From positions 744,001-808,000 of the forward strand of contig PS015010.1 in assembly GCA_048213135.1 (NCBI GenBank): DNA of 64,000 bases. The letters are read 5' to 3'. Shown one piece after another: positions 52,012-60,748 of the stretch; within the stretch, counting starts at the first letter, position 1; every line of letters starts with the position of its first letter. This stretch comes from Reclinomonas americana ATCC 50394 (lineage: Eukaryota; Jakobida; Jakobea; Jakobida). Below the pieces are notes generated by a model. That model worked only from the letters and a program-made list of their open reading frames with translations, did not search any database and was not told the origin of the DNA. The translations under genes were made by a program, and so were the position numbers.

Positions 52012-52467
52012 ATGGCAAAGAAAATGAAACCCCTTTACCGCTACCTGCTTATAGGCGGCGGCGTACTCTTCCTGGCGGGCGCTGTTACGGCCTGGTGGAT
52101 ACTGACCGATAAATTCGCGGATACCACCACGCGTAAACCGCACTTTACCGTACAGGCGCAGGACTTTATCAATGAATTCCAGAAAGACCTGAAAGCGGCC
52201 AATGCGAAGTATACCGAGAAGATCGTTGTTGTAAACGGTGTGGTATCGGAACTGGAATCGGCCGATACCACCATTAATGTGAAGATTGCCGATACAGCCA
52301 CAGGCTCCTACGCCATCTTCGCTTTCCAGGAACAGCACCTGGCGGAAGCCAAACAGTTGAAGGAAGGAGACCAGGTATCCATTAAGGGGTCTTGCAGCGG
52401 CGGAGCTTACAGTTCTATACTGGAGGCTTACTTTATCACCTTTAAGCGCTGCGCCCTGAACAAATAA
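52012..52467 (+). CDS. Membrane-anchored OB-fold protein (tRNA_anti-like family)
   Basis: 151 aa from the ATG at 52012; the longer frame starts within the promoter. One N-terminal membrane span (YRYLLIGGGVLFLAGAVTAW), a linker, then a small beta-barrel at about 45-150 (YTEKIVVVNGVVSELESADT, INVKIADTATGSYAIFAFQE, QVSIKGSCSGGAYSSILEAY). The OB-fold assignment to the tRNA_anti-like family is from pattern memory; nucleic-acid binding is not proven. The YceI gene follows 34 bp later, so the two are probably one unit. Confidence 0.82.
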   Translation: MAKKMKPLYRYLLIGGGVLFLAGAVTAWWILTDKFADTTTRKPHFTVQAQDFINEFQKDLKAANAKYTEKIVVVNGVVSELESADTTINVKIADTATGSYAIFAFQEQHLAEAKQLKEGDQVSIKGSCSGGAYSSILEAYFITFKRCALNK

Positions 52468-52501
52468 TTCCATCGTCATCAATCAAACAAAATCAACAAT
52501 A

Positions 52502-53044
52502 ATGAAAAAAGCATCTTTATTCCTGGCACTGGCCTTTGCATCCGGCGCCATATTCGCCCAAAAGAAAACAACCACTTCCGGTACCATCGCTTTCGACGCT
52601 ACCACCAGCCTCGACCAGTTCCCTAAAGCGGAGAACAAAACAGCTGTGGCCGCACTTGACACTAAGAAAGGCACAGTAGCTTTCGAAGCCATCATCAAGA
52701 ATTTCGCTTTTTCCAATCCCAAGATACAGGAGCATTTCAACGGGGAAGGCTGGATGAATTCAGAAAAATTTCCTACGGCTACTTTCAAGGGCAATATCAC
52801 CAACCTGTCGGCTGTTGACTTTAAAAAAGATGGTACTTACACTGCCGATGTTGCAGGTGACCTCACCATCCATGGTGTAACCAAACCGGTTAAAACAACC
52901 GCTACCATTACTGTTGCAGGTAAAAGCATCAGCACCAAATCTGATTTTTCCATTAAACTGGAAGATTACAATGTAAGCGGACCCGCTATTGGCGCTGGTA
53001 AAGTGGCCAAAGAACCTAAGATATCTGTAAGTGCAGCTTTCTAA
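52502..53044 (+). CDS. YceI-family periplasmic lipid-binding protein
   Basis: 180 aa with a signal peptide ending AIFAQ. Typical YceI eight-strand barrel sequence: GTIAFDATTSLDQFPKAE, VAFEAIIKNFAF, FNGEGWMNSEKFPTATFKG, VAGDLTIHGVTKPVKTTATI and IKLEDYNVSGPAIGAGKVAK. The family binds isoprenoid or fatty-acid-like ligands. Having a polyprenyl synthase gene elsewhere in the window is not evidence of linkage. Ends at a strong bidirectional terminator. Confidence 0.95.
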   Translation: MKKASLFLALAFASGAIFAQKKTTTSGTIAFDATTSLDQFPKAENKTAVAALDTKKGTVAFEAIIKNFAFSNPKIQEHFNGEGWMNSEKFPTATFKGNITNLSAVDFKKDGTYTADVAGDLTIHGVTKPVKTTATITVAGKSISTKSDFSIKLEDYNVSGPAIGAGKVAKEPKISVSAAF

Positions 53045-53067
53045 GCCGCTCCAGGATACAATAAATA

Positions 53068-53096
53068 AAAAACGCCCCTTTACCTGGGGCGTTTTT
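53068..53096 (+). terminator. Bidirectional terminator between yceI and the MtfA-like gene
   Basis: AAAAACGCCCC (53068-53078) pairs with GGGGCGTTTTT (53086-53096) around a 7-nt loop; A-run left and T-run right give termination on both strands. Confidence 0.92.
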
Positions 53097-53142
53097 ATTT
53101 AAAAAGTAAAAATTTAAAAGAAGCTAAGTAGCTGATGCACTT

Positions 53143-53913
53143 TTATCCGGGTGTGAATATCCTGCTGAGCAGTTCATACAGTTCAGGGTGTTTTTGCCGG
53201 AGCAGGTCGGGGCGCTCAAAAAAATATTCGCCTGCAACGGCCAGGAATTCGGCCTGGTTGGTAGCGCCGTAAGGGTTGATGTCAGACTGATCATCAACGA
53301 TCTCCTTTATCTGCCGGTGCATCATATTTACCCATGGCAAAACATAGGCTGACTGCAGGAATACTTCCGGAATGCCGTCGGTAGCGCCGTCGGATTTATC
53401 CACCAGGTGAATGAATTCGTGTATGGCGGTGTTGTTTTTGTCTGTTTTATTCGAAAATCCTTCCCGCAACGCATGACGGCTAAGTATCATCTGGTTCTGC
53501 ATGGCGCCTTCACCCACCATACCCAGGATAATCCTTTCGTTATTGCCTCCCTGTTCAAATTCGTGGTTGAAGGAATCCGGGTAAACCAGTACTTCATTCA
53601 GGTTGCGGTATTCCCAGCCCGGGAAAGCGAAAATGGGGATAATAGCGCTGGCGGCTACAAATACCCGGTCTTCATCGGTCACTTCCGTCCGGATACCGGT
53701 AACGCGTACCCGCTCCAGGAAGCGGCTCATCCGGTTTTCAAATTCAATTTTCTTTCCTGCATCCAGTCTTTGATAGAACAATACGTTGTCTTCCAGTATA
53801 CGCCTGTATTCCGGCTGGAACCCCTGCGTGGGAAGCGGCATTTTTTTTCTCCGGGAACGGCTGAGCCACAGCAGCATGGCAATAAGCAGTATGGGAAAGA
53901 TGATGTAGGCCAT
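53143..53913 (-). CDS. MtfA-family zinc metallopeptidase, membrane-anchored
   Basis: 256 aa from the ATG at 53913. The frame is open to 54033, but that start overlaps the divergent lipoprotein gene. One membrane span (MAYIIFPILLIAMLLWLSRS) is followed by a cytoplasmic domain: FVAASAIIPIFAFPGWEY near 95, the zinc motif AIHEFIHLVDKSDGATDGIP near 170, and NPYGATNQAEFLAVAGEYFF with the third ligand Glu. In E. coli MtfA is a soluble aminopeptidase-like enzyme tied to control of the glucose transporter; the membrane anchor and lack of that transporter here suggest a different partner. Confidence 0.9.
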   Translation of the reverse strand: MAYIIFPILLIAMLLWLSRSRRKKMPLPTQGFQPEYRRILEDNVLFYQRLDAGKKIEFENRMSRFLERVRVTGIRTEVTDEDRVFVAASAIIPIFAFPGWEYRNLNEVLVYPDSFNHEFEQGGNNERIILGMVGEGAMQNQMILSRHALREGFSNKTDKNNTAIHEFIHLVDKSDGATDGIPEVFLQSAYVLPWVNMMHRQIKEIVDDQSDINPYGATNQAEFLAVAGEYFFERPDLLRQKHPELYELLSRIFTPG

Positions 53914-54002
53914 TCCGGCAAAAATACCCAATCCGGGGTATATGGCAGGCAGGAGAAAAAATGATTTTTGTGTAACCTGATTAACTCCTAAAAAGTACTT
54001 AC

Positions 54003-54482
54003 ATGAAAAAGACCAGAACCATTTTATCTGCATTACTCATTTCAGCAACCTTATTCAGCTGTGGCAAGGGTGGCGACGAGGCTATCACCGGCGGCGGCAA
54101 CATGACGGCCAAAGTAGACGGCTCCGGTTACAGTGCAACACTGGCGGTACAGGCCACCTTATCGGGCACTTCGCCAAAAGTATTATCTGTAGCGGGTACC
54201 GGCAGCTCGGGCCAGATCAATATTACGCTAAGCAACTATACCGGGCCGGCCACGTATGTCCTGGGCAGCGGCGTATTTGATAATATCGCCACTTTTACAC
54301 TTACCGCAAGCCCTTTTACCTCCTATTCGGCATCAGGAGTACTGGGGTCAGGTACAGTAAAGATCACATCCGACAGCGGTGGTTATGTGGAAGGAACATT
54401 CAGTTTTTCGGGAAAGAACAATGCAGGCGGTACCATTACCACCAAAGATATTACTGAAGGAAATTTTAAGATAAAACTCTGA
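54003..54482 (+). CDS. Small glycine/serine-rich lipoprotein
   Basis: 159 aa with lipoprotein signal ending LFSC. Mature part is a single beta-rich domain (MTAKVDGSGYSATLAVQATL, GQINITLSNYTGPATYVLGS, GGYVEGTFSFSGKNNAGGTI, close to the C-terminus GNFKIKL), a common pattern of Bacteroidota surface lipoproteins (DUF6252-like). Function unknown. Followed by a clear terminator. Confidence 0.85.
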   Translation: MKKTRTILSALLISATLFSCGKGGDEAITGGGNMTAKVDGSGYSATLAVQATLSGTSPKVLSVAGTGSSGQINITLSNYTGPATYVLGSGVFDNIATFTLTASPFTSYSASGVLGSGTVKITSDSGGYVEGTFSFSGKNNAGGTITTKDITEGNFKIKL

Positions 54483-54514
54483 CCCGTAACCGTTACCCTT
54501 AAACTAACTGCACC

Positions 54515-54539
54515 AGCCGGGATACGTCCCGGCTTTTTT
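54515..54539 (+). terminator. Rho-independent terminator after the small lipoprotein gene
   Basis: AGCCGGGA (54515-54522), tetraloop TACG, TCCCGGCT (54527-54534), then five more T residues. Confidence 0.92.
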
Positions 54540-54544
54540 ATTGG

Positions 54545-56764
54545 CTAACGGATAAGAAGAACCGTTCCTTTTTCTGAAAAGGCGAACCCGTTTTTAATGT
54601 AAGTAAAACTCCATACGTATACACCCGCAGGCTGTTTCTGTCCCTGGTAAGTTCCGCGCCAGTTCACGTTGTTGCCCCGGCTTTCGAAGACAGGCTGCCC
54701 GTAACGGTTGAATACCCGGAAATGTATATTTTCCAGGGCAGGGTTAAATACCGGTCTGAATGCATCATTGAGTCCGTCGCCGTTAGGTGTAAAGGCTTTG
54801 GGTACGTATACATCTTCGCATCCCCCGCCGAGCGGCAGCCCGATTTTTGTACTGATGGTATCCGTCTTGCATCCATCCCGGTTGTATATGGAGATAAGAT
54901 AAGTGCCGATGGCCAGCCCGCTTACAGTTTCCCCGCTGTTGTGCCGTATCCCGCCAATTTCGAACTGGTAAGGACCTTCGATGCCTGTCGTCGTCACTTT
55001 CAATTTTGCAGGCTGATCGCAGGAGGGATCGGTTTTGACGATGCTGGTATTGCCGGGCGTTACAGGAAATGGTTTCACTTCCGCGGTCCTCTCCCAGATG
55101 CAATAATTCCGGCTGGCGATCTTTATGGGATAAATGCCCGGGGCGAGATTGCTGTAGACAAAATTGGGAGAATAACCTTCATGATTAAAATCAACAAGGA
55201 ATGGGGTAGCTGGACCGGTGATGGTGAGTGCTACTTCGCCATTGTTGTTGAGACAGAACTGGTCTTTGACTGCAATATCAATACTGGGCTCATCATCGAT
55301 AAACTTACGGATGGTAATCAGGGTATCCATTTTACAGGTCGACAAACCTTCCCGGTAGCTTACACTGGCAAGGAAAACGCCTGCATCAAGTCCTGTTGCC
55401 ACTAAACCGGTTTGCAAAACATTATTGATATAGAATGATACGTTGGCTGCATTCGTACCGGGTGCCAGGGTAACAGTGATCTTGCCTGTTTTACTGTCGC
55501 AGCCCGTTGGTGTGCCTTCTACCGTTTTTACAAAAGTGGGATTATTGATAAAGGGCAGGTGAATGGTGGTATCGAAGCGGCAGCCTCTTGCATCCCTTAC
55601 CGAAAGCCGCCAGAAACCGCCGACCAGTCCATCAAAAATACCGCTGGAGTTTACCCAGTAATCATTCATAACGTACACCAACGGTCCGTAACCGGAATTG
55701 GCGGTTACCGTAATAACACCCAAGGGTACACCCGGCGCTTTACAGCCCATAGGTCTTACAGACGTGATCTGGATATCGGATAGCCCGTGCAATAGATTGA
55801 CCAGGCTGTCCTTTCGGCAGCCCAGTGCGTTCTCTATCGTTATGGTATGCGAACCTTCGGGTACATTCCCGAAAATGCCGGTACTATTGGTAATAGTATT
55901 ATCGAGTGTATAGGTAAGTCCAGCTGCAGGAGAGAACGCGTTTACCGTGATGCTGCCATTCGTTTCATTCAGGCAGGGTGGTTGTAAATTGATCGAATTG
56001 AATTTTACACCGCTCACCGTGCCGTTATCGGTAATGCTGCCTGCATCACGAACAACATAAGGTACCTGACAGGATATGCCAAGCACGGTCTTATTTTCAA
56101 GATCCAGTTCCACCAGGTCGGTATTGCTGCCATTGGGAGAAAGACCGTAGTAACGGTTCTGTTCACAACCATCGGGAATGGACAACAGGCCGGTAAAAGC
56201 AAAAGCGCCGGTGTTCATGTAAACGGTGCTGGCAGCAGGATCGGAAAGATTGATCTCGCAGATGCGGTTGTTGAGGGTGGAGAGCAATAATTTGTCTTTG
56301 TAAAAAATAAGGTCCCCGCCTGCTGGCTGGTTAATGCGGCCCAATATGGCTTCTTCATCCGTATAAGGGTTATACCGGTAAAGTTCTGTAGAGTTATGAT
56401 CTACAGCGTACAGCACGCCATTCTTATCCGCGGTAAGGGAATTGAGTGCGGAGCTGCCGTCGGGCGTATTGATGGCGAAAAACTTGACCCTTTTGCAGGA
56501 GCCGGGCACACCTGGTTTAAAGCTGTAAATGGTATTGTTCTCACCCACCATGTACAGGGTGTCTTTATGCAATGCAATACTGAAAATACGTTCGCTGAAT
56601 TCCTGGTTACAATAGTACCCGGCATCGGTGAAAGCACAACTTCCCGGCGGGCCAAACATCTGGTGCAGGCTGGTCGTGGTATTGAAATAAACGGTTTGGG
56701 CATGTAAGTTTTGCCATAGTAACATAACAAAAATCACAAGCGCCACTGGTAAAGGACGACGCAT
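54545..56764 (-). CDS. Large secreted protein with SprB-type repeats and a gliding-motility (type IX) C-terminal domain
   Basis: 739 aa. Signal peptide MRRPLPVALVIFVMLLWQNLHAQ. Residues about 25-240 form a beta-propeller-like region (YMVGENNTIYSFKPG, LYAVDHNSTELYRYNPYT). Residues about 255-640 contain several SprB-type repeats (PPCLNETNGSITVNAFSPA, GLTYTLDN, VNLLHGLSDIQITSVR). The last 90 residues are a type B C-terminal secretion domain (VYVPKAFTPNGDGLNDAF, FRVFNRYGQPVFES, PAGVYVWSFTYI). This predicts export through the type IX system to the cell surface, perhaps as an adhesin. Confidence 0.93.
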   Translation of the reverse strand: MRRPLPVALVIFVMLLWQNLHAQTVYFNTTTSLHQMFGPPGSCAFTDAGYYCNQEFSERIFSIALHKDTLYMVGENNTIYSFKPGVPGSCKRVKFFAINTPDGSSALNSLTADKNGVLYAVDHNSTELYRYNPYTDEEAILGRINQPAGGDLIFYKDKLLLSTLNNRICEINLSDPAASTVYMNTGAFAFTGLLSIPDGCEQNRYYGLSPNGSNTDLVELDLENKTVLGISCQVPYVVRDAGSITDNGTVSGVKFNSINLQPPCLNETNGSITVNAFSPAAGLTYTLDNTITNSTGIFGNVPEGSHTITIENALGCRKDSLVNLLHGLSDIQITSVRPMGCKAPGVPLGVITVTANSGYGPLVYVMNDYWVNSSGIFDGLVGGFWRLSVRDARGCRFDTTIHLPFINNPTFVKTVEGTPTGCDSKTGKITVTLAPGTNAANVSFYINNVLQTGLVATGLDAGVFLASVSYREGLSTCKMDTLITIRKFIDDEPSIDIAVKDQFCLNNNGEVALTITGPATPFLVDFNHEGYSPNFVYSNLAPGIYPIKIASRNYCIWERTAEVKPFPVTPGNTSIVKTDPSCDQPAKLKVTTTGIEGPYQFEIGGIRHNSGETVSGLAIGTYLISIYNRDGCKTDTISTKIGLPLGGGCEDVYVPKAFTPNGDGLNDAFRPVFNPALENIHFRVFNRYGQPVFESRGNNVNWRGTYQGQKQPAGVYVWSFTYIKNGFAFSEKGTVLLIR

Positions 56765-56849
56765 AGACAGGCAGAGTTGTCTTAAATATACACTTTATTG
56801 CTGATGTATGAAAATCACAAGCCGTCTGGTAGTGCTGCAATTTCATTTT

Positions 56850-56919
56850 TTGGTCATTCCAACGAAGGAGGAATCTCTTTCCAGTGGTGAGAGATACCTC
56901 GTTACCCCGGTATGACCAA
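56850..56919. repeat. 70-bp imperfect palindrome (hairpin repeat)
   Basis: Ends are TTGGTCAT (56850-56857) and ATGACCAA (56912-56919). Inside, GGAGG faces CCTC and ATCTCT (56872-56877) faces AGAGAT, giving a long hairpin with a loop of about 11 nt. The inner sequence CCAACGAAGGAGGAATCTCT is of a kind I recall as dispersed in Bacteroidota genomes. It lies upstream of the SprB-repeat gene and downstream of the M14 genes' opposite end. Confidence 0.8.
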
Positions 56920-56975
56920 TAAGGGGAATTCAAATTGGTGCATTACCGGCAACAATTCCATTGTTGTAACACAAC

Positions 56976-58709
56976 CTACCTGCTAACCTGCCCGCCTTTC
57001 CTGCTGTCCACACTAATGCTGTATTTGGAGTTGCCCTGTATGATCCAGCGCACAGTAACATAACCCAGCCCGGGAATATTTTTCACGGCAATGCTGGATG
57101 GATTGTTTTTTTGTTCGGTGCTGATATTGAGATCAGGATTATCTACGATCATACCTGCCAGCACTTTGGCGCCGGAGATGCTGATGTAATCGGGGCGTTC
57201 AATTTTATATTTCAGGTCCTGGCTGCTGTGCGTGGGCATCAGCCTGCTGTTGGAGATCACGGCAGTCACCTGTTTCAGGCCGTCACCAAGGTCTTTTTCC
57301 ATTACGGTGTCTACATTCAGTTTGGGTGTATGATAGCAATGGTAGATGGTGAAGGCCATATTGCGGTGGGCATCGCTTTCGAGCAGGAACCCGGGATGCG
57401 CCCTGCTGAAGTTTTTCTTAAAACCGCCGATCTCTATTTTACCGTACTGCGGATGATCGTACTCGTGCCAGTCAACGAAGGCGTCCTTAAACAGCAGGTA
57501 ACGGTCAAACTGGAAAGAACTGTTGTCCTGCGGATCGCGTGTGGCGTCCCTGTTGAACATGAGATAAGGTGTCCACAATTCATTGGAATACGTATATACA
57601 CCACGTCCGCCATAGAACCAGTCGAGTTCACCGCCATAAGCGGAGTAGAGGTCTTTGTACACTACCAGGTATTTATAACCGGGAATGAGTTCTTCTCCTT
57701 TTTTGGCGATCTGGTCATACACCTGAACGTCCTGCGCATTGTAAGTAACCAGGTCATTGGGATCGCCGGGGCCGCGGAGGATCATACCGCCGGCATTGTG
57801 GTAAGATTGCGCCGCGGCGATATTGGGATGCGCCATCACAAATTCCATTACAGCCCTGTTCTCAGGAAGCGAGAAGGGGTATTTATAAGCGCCGTTCTGT
57901 ATGTAGTTGGGCTGCCATCCCCAGCCCCAGTCGCGGTTAGGATCATATTGAAAAGTGTACCCGTCTTCGTTTACGAGACCGTCACCATCATTGTCTTTTC
58001 CTTCCTGCCCGAGTATTTCATAATCGCCTTTTTCGTCGGGGCCTACCTGTATCATACGCCTGCTGTCGGAAGGATCGACACGGTAACGGCCATTGGGATT
58101 CTTCCTGCGCATGATGAGAATTTCGTTGTCGCCGTCAAGATCATCGTAACCATCTTCATCGGTAAGACCGTCGCGGTCATTGTCTACCGGCAATACACCT
58201 GACCTGGGTGAGTGAGCGGTATTGGGGGCGTGGAAATAACTGTCGCGGCCATCTGGGTTGATGGTGGGAACGATATAGAATACTTTATCGGCCAGCAGTT
58301 CCTGTATGAATTTAGTATCGCCGAAAGATTCGGTGAGGTACCAGGCGGTATACAAGGCGAATTCGCTGCCCTGCACTTCATTGCTGTGTATGTTGCCGTC
58401 TATGTACATGCCCGGCTTCTTAGCGGCGTCGCCTTTTTTGAAATCGGTAATGGTGAGGCACCAGATATCGCGGCCGTTGTAGGACTTGCCTATGGACTCC
58501 AGTTTGGCGAGTTGCGGCCAGGCTGCGGCGATCTTTTTACAGATGTCGGTAATGCCGGCGTGGTCATTGTACCGGTTCCAGCTGATGGTTACTTTGGGGT
58601 TTACCGGTGAGCCGCTGGCTTTGAAGAACTGGCCCTGTGTTTGGGCATTGATATTACCTGCACAGAACAGGGCGAACGCGGTGCATATATTCTTTATACT
58701 AAGTTTCAT
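56976..58709 (-). CDS. M14-family zinc carboxypeptidase, secreted
   Basis: 577 aa with signal peptide ending GNINAQ. Zinc site complete: His108 and Glu111 in DGNIHSNEVQGSEF, His304 in AAAQSYHNAGG; NPDGRDSYFH supplies substrate-binding residues and YGKIEIGGFKKN likely the catalytic Glu. Two Asp/Gly-rich calcium-binding-like loops (DNDRDGLTDEDGYDDLDGD at about 176-194 and KDNDGDGLVNEDGY near 238) are inserted in the domain. A C-terminal beta domain of about 110 residues follows. The next gene, 11 bp downstream in reading terms, is a diverged paralog. Confidence 0.94.
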   Translation of the reverse strand: MKLSIKNICTAFALFCAGNINAQTQGQFFKASGSPVNPKVTISWNRYNDHAGITDICKKIAAAWPQLAKLESIGKSYNGRDIWCLTITDFKKGDAAKKPGMYIDGNIHSNEVQGSEFALYTAWYLTESFGDTKFIQELLADKVFYIVPTINPDGRDSYFHAPNTAHSPRSGVLPVDNDRDGLTDEDGYDDLDGDNEILIMRRKNPNGRYRVDPSDSRRMIQVGPDEKGDYEILGQEGKDNDGDGLVNEDGYTFQYDPNRDWGWGWQPNYIQNGAYKYPFSLPENRAVMEFVMAHPNIAAAQSYHNAGGMILRGPGDPNDLVTYNAQDVQVYDQIAKKGEELIPGYKYLVVYKDLYSAYGGELDWFYGGRGVYTYSNELWTPYLMFNRDATRDPQDNSSFQFDRYLLFKDAFVDWHEYDHPQYGKIEIGGFKKNFSRAHPGFLLESDAHRNMAFTIYHCYHTPKLNVDTVMEKDLGDGLKQVTAVISNSRLMPTHSSQDLKYKIERPDYISISGAKVLAGMIVDNPDLNISTEQKNNPSSIAVKNIPGLGYVTVRWIIQGNSKYSISVDSRKGGQVSR

Positions 58710-58720
58710 GATGCCGGGTA

Positions 58721-60361
58721 TTAAAGGTTGAGGTCGATGGTTTTACTGCCGGTGGTAGGACTGCCTGCTTCTACAGTCAGTTTGCCGGTGCCTTTGATGA
58801 GCCAGGTGAGCTGCTGCGTGGCATAACCTTCCAGCGAGTTGAGCACCTGTATGCGTTTGCCGCTGATGACCGACTGGCCCGAAGCCATACCCAGCTTAAC
58901 ATTGATCCTCTTCACAAAATTGTTCCTTTCGCCGAGTTTGGTATGTGAAGCCAGCGCGCCGCGGTTAATAACGTCAACGGTTATACGCGTAAGACCGCTG
59001 CCGGTTTTTTCAGTTTTGATGTTGATGATGTCCAGCTCCGGCTGGTAACCTGCCAGCTTTACCAGGAACTGGCTGTTCTTTTTCACCAGGTCAGACACCA
59101 GCTGGTAAGGCGGTGTAGTCATAACAAAAGGAGAGATGCCACCCACTTCTACTTTTTGCCCGGGAAAGCCTGGATGATTGATGGTTTTCCATTCCGTGAA
59201 ACTGCCGGTAATATTTTGCTGGCCGGCCCAGCGCAGGTAATTGGCTGAAGCGTCTTCCTGGGTAAATGCTTTTTCGCTGCGGGCGCTGTCGGGTTTGGTT
59301 TTGGGTACCCACCAGCCGGGTGTGCTGAAGCTGTAACGGCCATAGTGATAGTAGCCCCATGACAGCAGATCGCCACCGGCAACACTGGTCTTTGGAGCGT
59401 CTTTCAAACCGGTCACTTTATTATAGAGTTCAGATACGAACGCGTTCACCTTGGTATCGGGCTCCAGCCAGCCGGCGATAAGGCTTTGCGTTGCGGCGGC
59501 GGAATTGAAAGTGTAAGGTGTACTGAGGTTGTTATTGCTGCCGAATGATACCACAGCATATACATTGAAACGGTCGAACAGCACATCGAGGAGGGCCCTG
59601 CTTTCTTTTTCCGATACCGGGAATTCGCCTGCGCCCGGTGTGAAAGACGGATGTTTATAGCTGAGGTTTTTATTGAAAGCCACGCCGCCGTCGCCGTCTT
59701 CGTTAAAGCTGCCGTCGTTATCATTGTCGGCGCCTTCGGGCAGCAGGATGTATTTTCCTTTTTCACCTTTGCTGATATCAGCTTTTACAAGAATCCTCGG
59801 ATCATCGGGGTGGGTTTTATAATCGCCTACGGGGCTTTCGATCCGCATCCAGGTGATCTTACCATTGCCGTCAAGATCATCGGGTCCGTCCTCATTGGAT
59901 TGCCCGTCGCGGTCGTCATCGGTAACGGTACTGTTGCCGGTGCGTTCGTACTGCAGTTTGGCGAAGTACTGTTCCATAGCGTCGGGGCTCATATTGGGGA
60001 AAATGTAGAACGTGGTTTTGCCGAGCAGGGTTTTGATGCTGTCGGTACCGGAACCCTGCAGCAGGTTCTCTGCAAAGCCAATGGCGAGTTCGGTACCCAG
60101 TATATGGTTGCCTTCCACACCGCCTATAACAGCGATGGCGGGCTTGCTCTCGGTGTTGCCGCTGCCGATGGTCAGTTGCCAGATGGCTTTACCACCGCCG
60201 GTGACAGCAATAGATTTGAGCTGCGCCAGCTGCGGATAGGTCTTGGCAATATTTTTTAAACGGTTGGTTTGTGCCGTGAAATCGCTGTAGCCGCTTTGCG
60301 CCCTTGACAGAAGGGGTGAAAACAACAGCAGCGTGGCAAGTTTTGGTAACAGGTGCGCCAT
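58721..60361 (-). CDS. M14-family paralog with altered zinc ligands, secreted
   Basis: 546 aa, signal peptide ending SRAQS. It shares the order of the downstream gene: Asp/Gly-rich loops (DDRDGQSNEDGPDDLDGNG at 149-167; ADNDNDGSFNEDGDGG near 211), HPGFPGQKVEVGGISP, and the C-terminal beta domain. At the zinc site the ligands are changed: GGVEGNHILGTE has Glu83 and His86 where the active paralog has His and Glu, and VVSFGSNNN has Gly where the third His should be; NPDG is SPDA. It is therefore probably inactive as a carboxypeptidase, though the Glu-x-x-His swap may still bind metal. First gene of the pair in transcription. Confidence 0.88.
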   Translation of the reverse strand: MAHLLPKLATLLLFSPLLSRAQSGYSDFTAQTNRLKNIAKTYPQLAQLKSIAVTGGGKAIWQLTIGSGNTESKPAIAVIGGVEGNHILGTELAIGFAENLLQGSGTDSIKTLLGKTTFYIFPNMSPDAMEQYFAKLQYERTGNSTVTDDDRDGQSNEDGPDDLDGNGKITWMRIESPVGDYKTHPDDPRILVKADISKGEKGKYILLPEGADNDNDGSFNEDGDGGVAFNKNLSYKHPSFTPGAGEFPVSEKESRALLDVLFDRFNVYAVVSFGSNNNLSTPYTFNSAAATQSLIAGWLEPDTKVNAFVSELYNKVTGLKDAPKTSVAGGDLLSWGYYHYGRYSFSTPGWWVPKTKPDSARSEKAFTQEDASANYLRWAGQQNITGSFTEWKTINHPGFPGQKVEVGGISPFVMTTPPYQLVSDLVKKNSQFLVKLAGYQPELDIINIKTEKTGSGLTRITVDVINRGALASHTKLGERNNFVKRINVKLGMASGQSVISGKRIQVLNSLEGYATQQLTWLIKGTGKLTVEAGSPTTGSKTIDLNL

Positions 60362-60476
60362 GAACGAATGTTTGCACTAAGATATGTTTTCGGCGACAAC
60401 ATGCAATAGGAAGGTGGCAGAGAATGATGAATGGCGGGCAACGGAATGAAAGAATGAAGGAAGGAAGAATGAAGGA

Positions 60477-60632
60477 ATGGGGTTATGTCCCATCGGGACA
60501 TCTGGTGGGTAACAGTATGACGAGTGTTCCACGCCGGTGAGGTTTTGCGTGAGGGATAGCAGCGAAAAGCCCGGACGCCGAGGTACGAGGGGAGGACTTG
60601 CAGCGAATAGCCCGGCCCGCAGGGACACGCCG
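60477..60632. other. GC-rich structured intergenic element in a 387-bp gene-free stretch
   Basis: Inside the gap 60362-60748. TGTCCC-ATC-GGGACA (60486-60500) is a hairpin. Then comes a GC-rich block with two direct copies of a 16-bp motif, GCAGCGAAAAGCCCGG (60559-60574) and GCAGCGAATAGCCCGG (60600-60615), 41 bp apart, and GCGTG/CACGC arms at each side. The rest of the gap is purine-rich GAATGAAGGAAG-type sequence and the AT-rich module before prfB. It may be a dispersed repeat or an RNA; no gene seen. Confidence 0.55.
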
Positions 60633-60714
60633 TAATAAAAATGAAAAAATGAAAGAATGAAAAAATGAAGGAATGGTGAAAATAAATGCTTTCTTGAAGT
60701 AAGGGCATTCGTAA

Positions 60715-60744
60715 TTTGTAATTCGTAATTAGTAATTACCTTTG
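60715..60744 (+). promoter_or_regulatory. prfB promoter lying inside the AT-rich repeat module
   Basis: TTTG (60715-60718), an 18-nt gap, and TACCTTTG (60737-60744) form a near-ideal Bacteroidota promoter. Its -33 half lies in the repeat GGCATTCGTAATTTGTAATT. The ATG follows after 4 bp, so transcription should start at or next to the start codon. Confidence 0.75.
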
Positions 60745-60748
60745 CGGC

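Noticed and set aside
53913-53938. TATTTTTG box on the minus strand as promoter of the MtfA-like gene
   Set aside because: It lies within a few bases of the chosen ATG and would leave no room for the transcript start.
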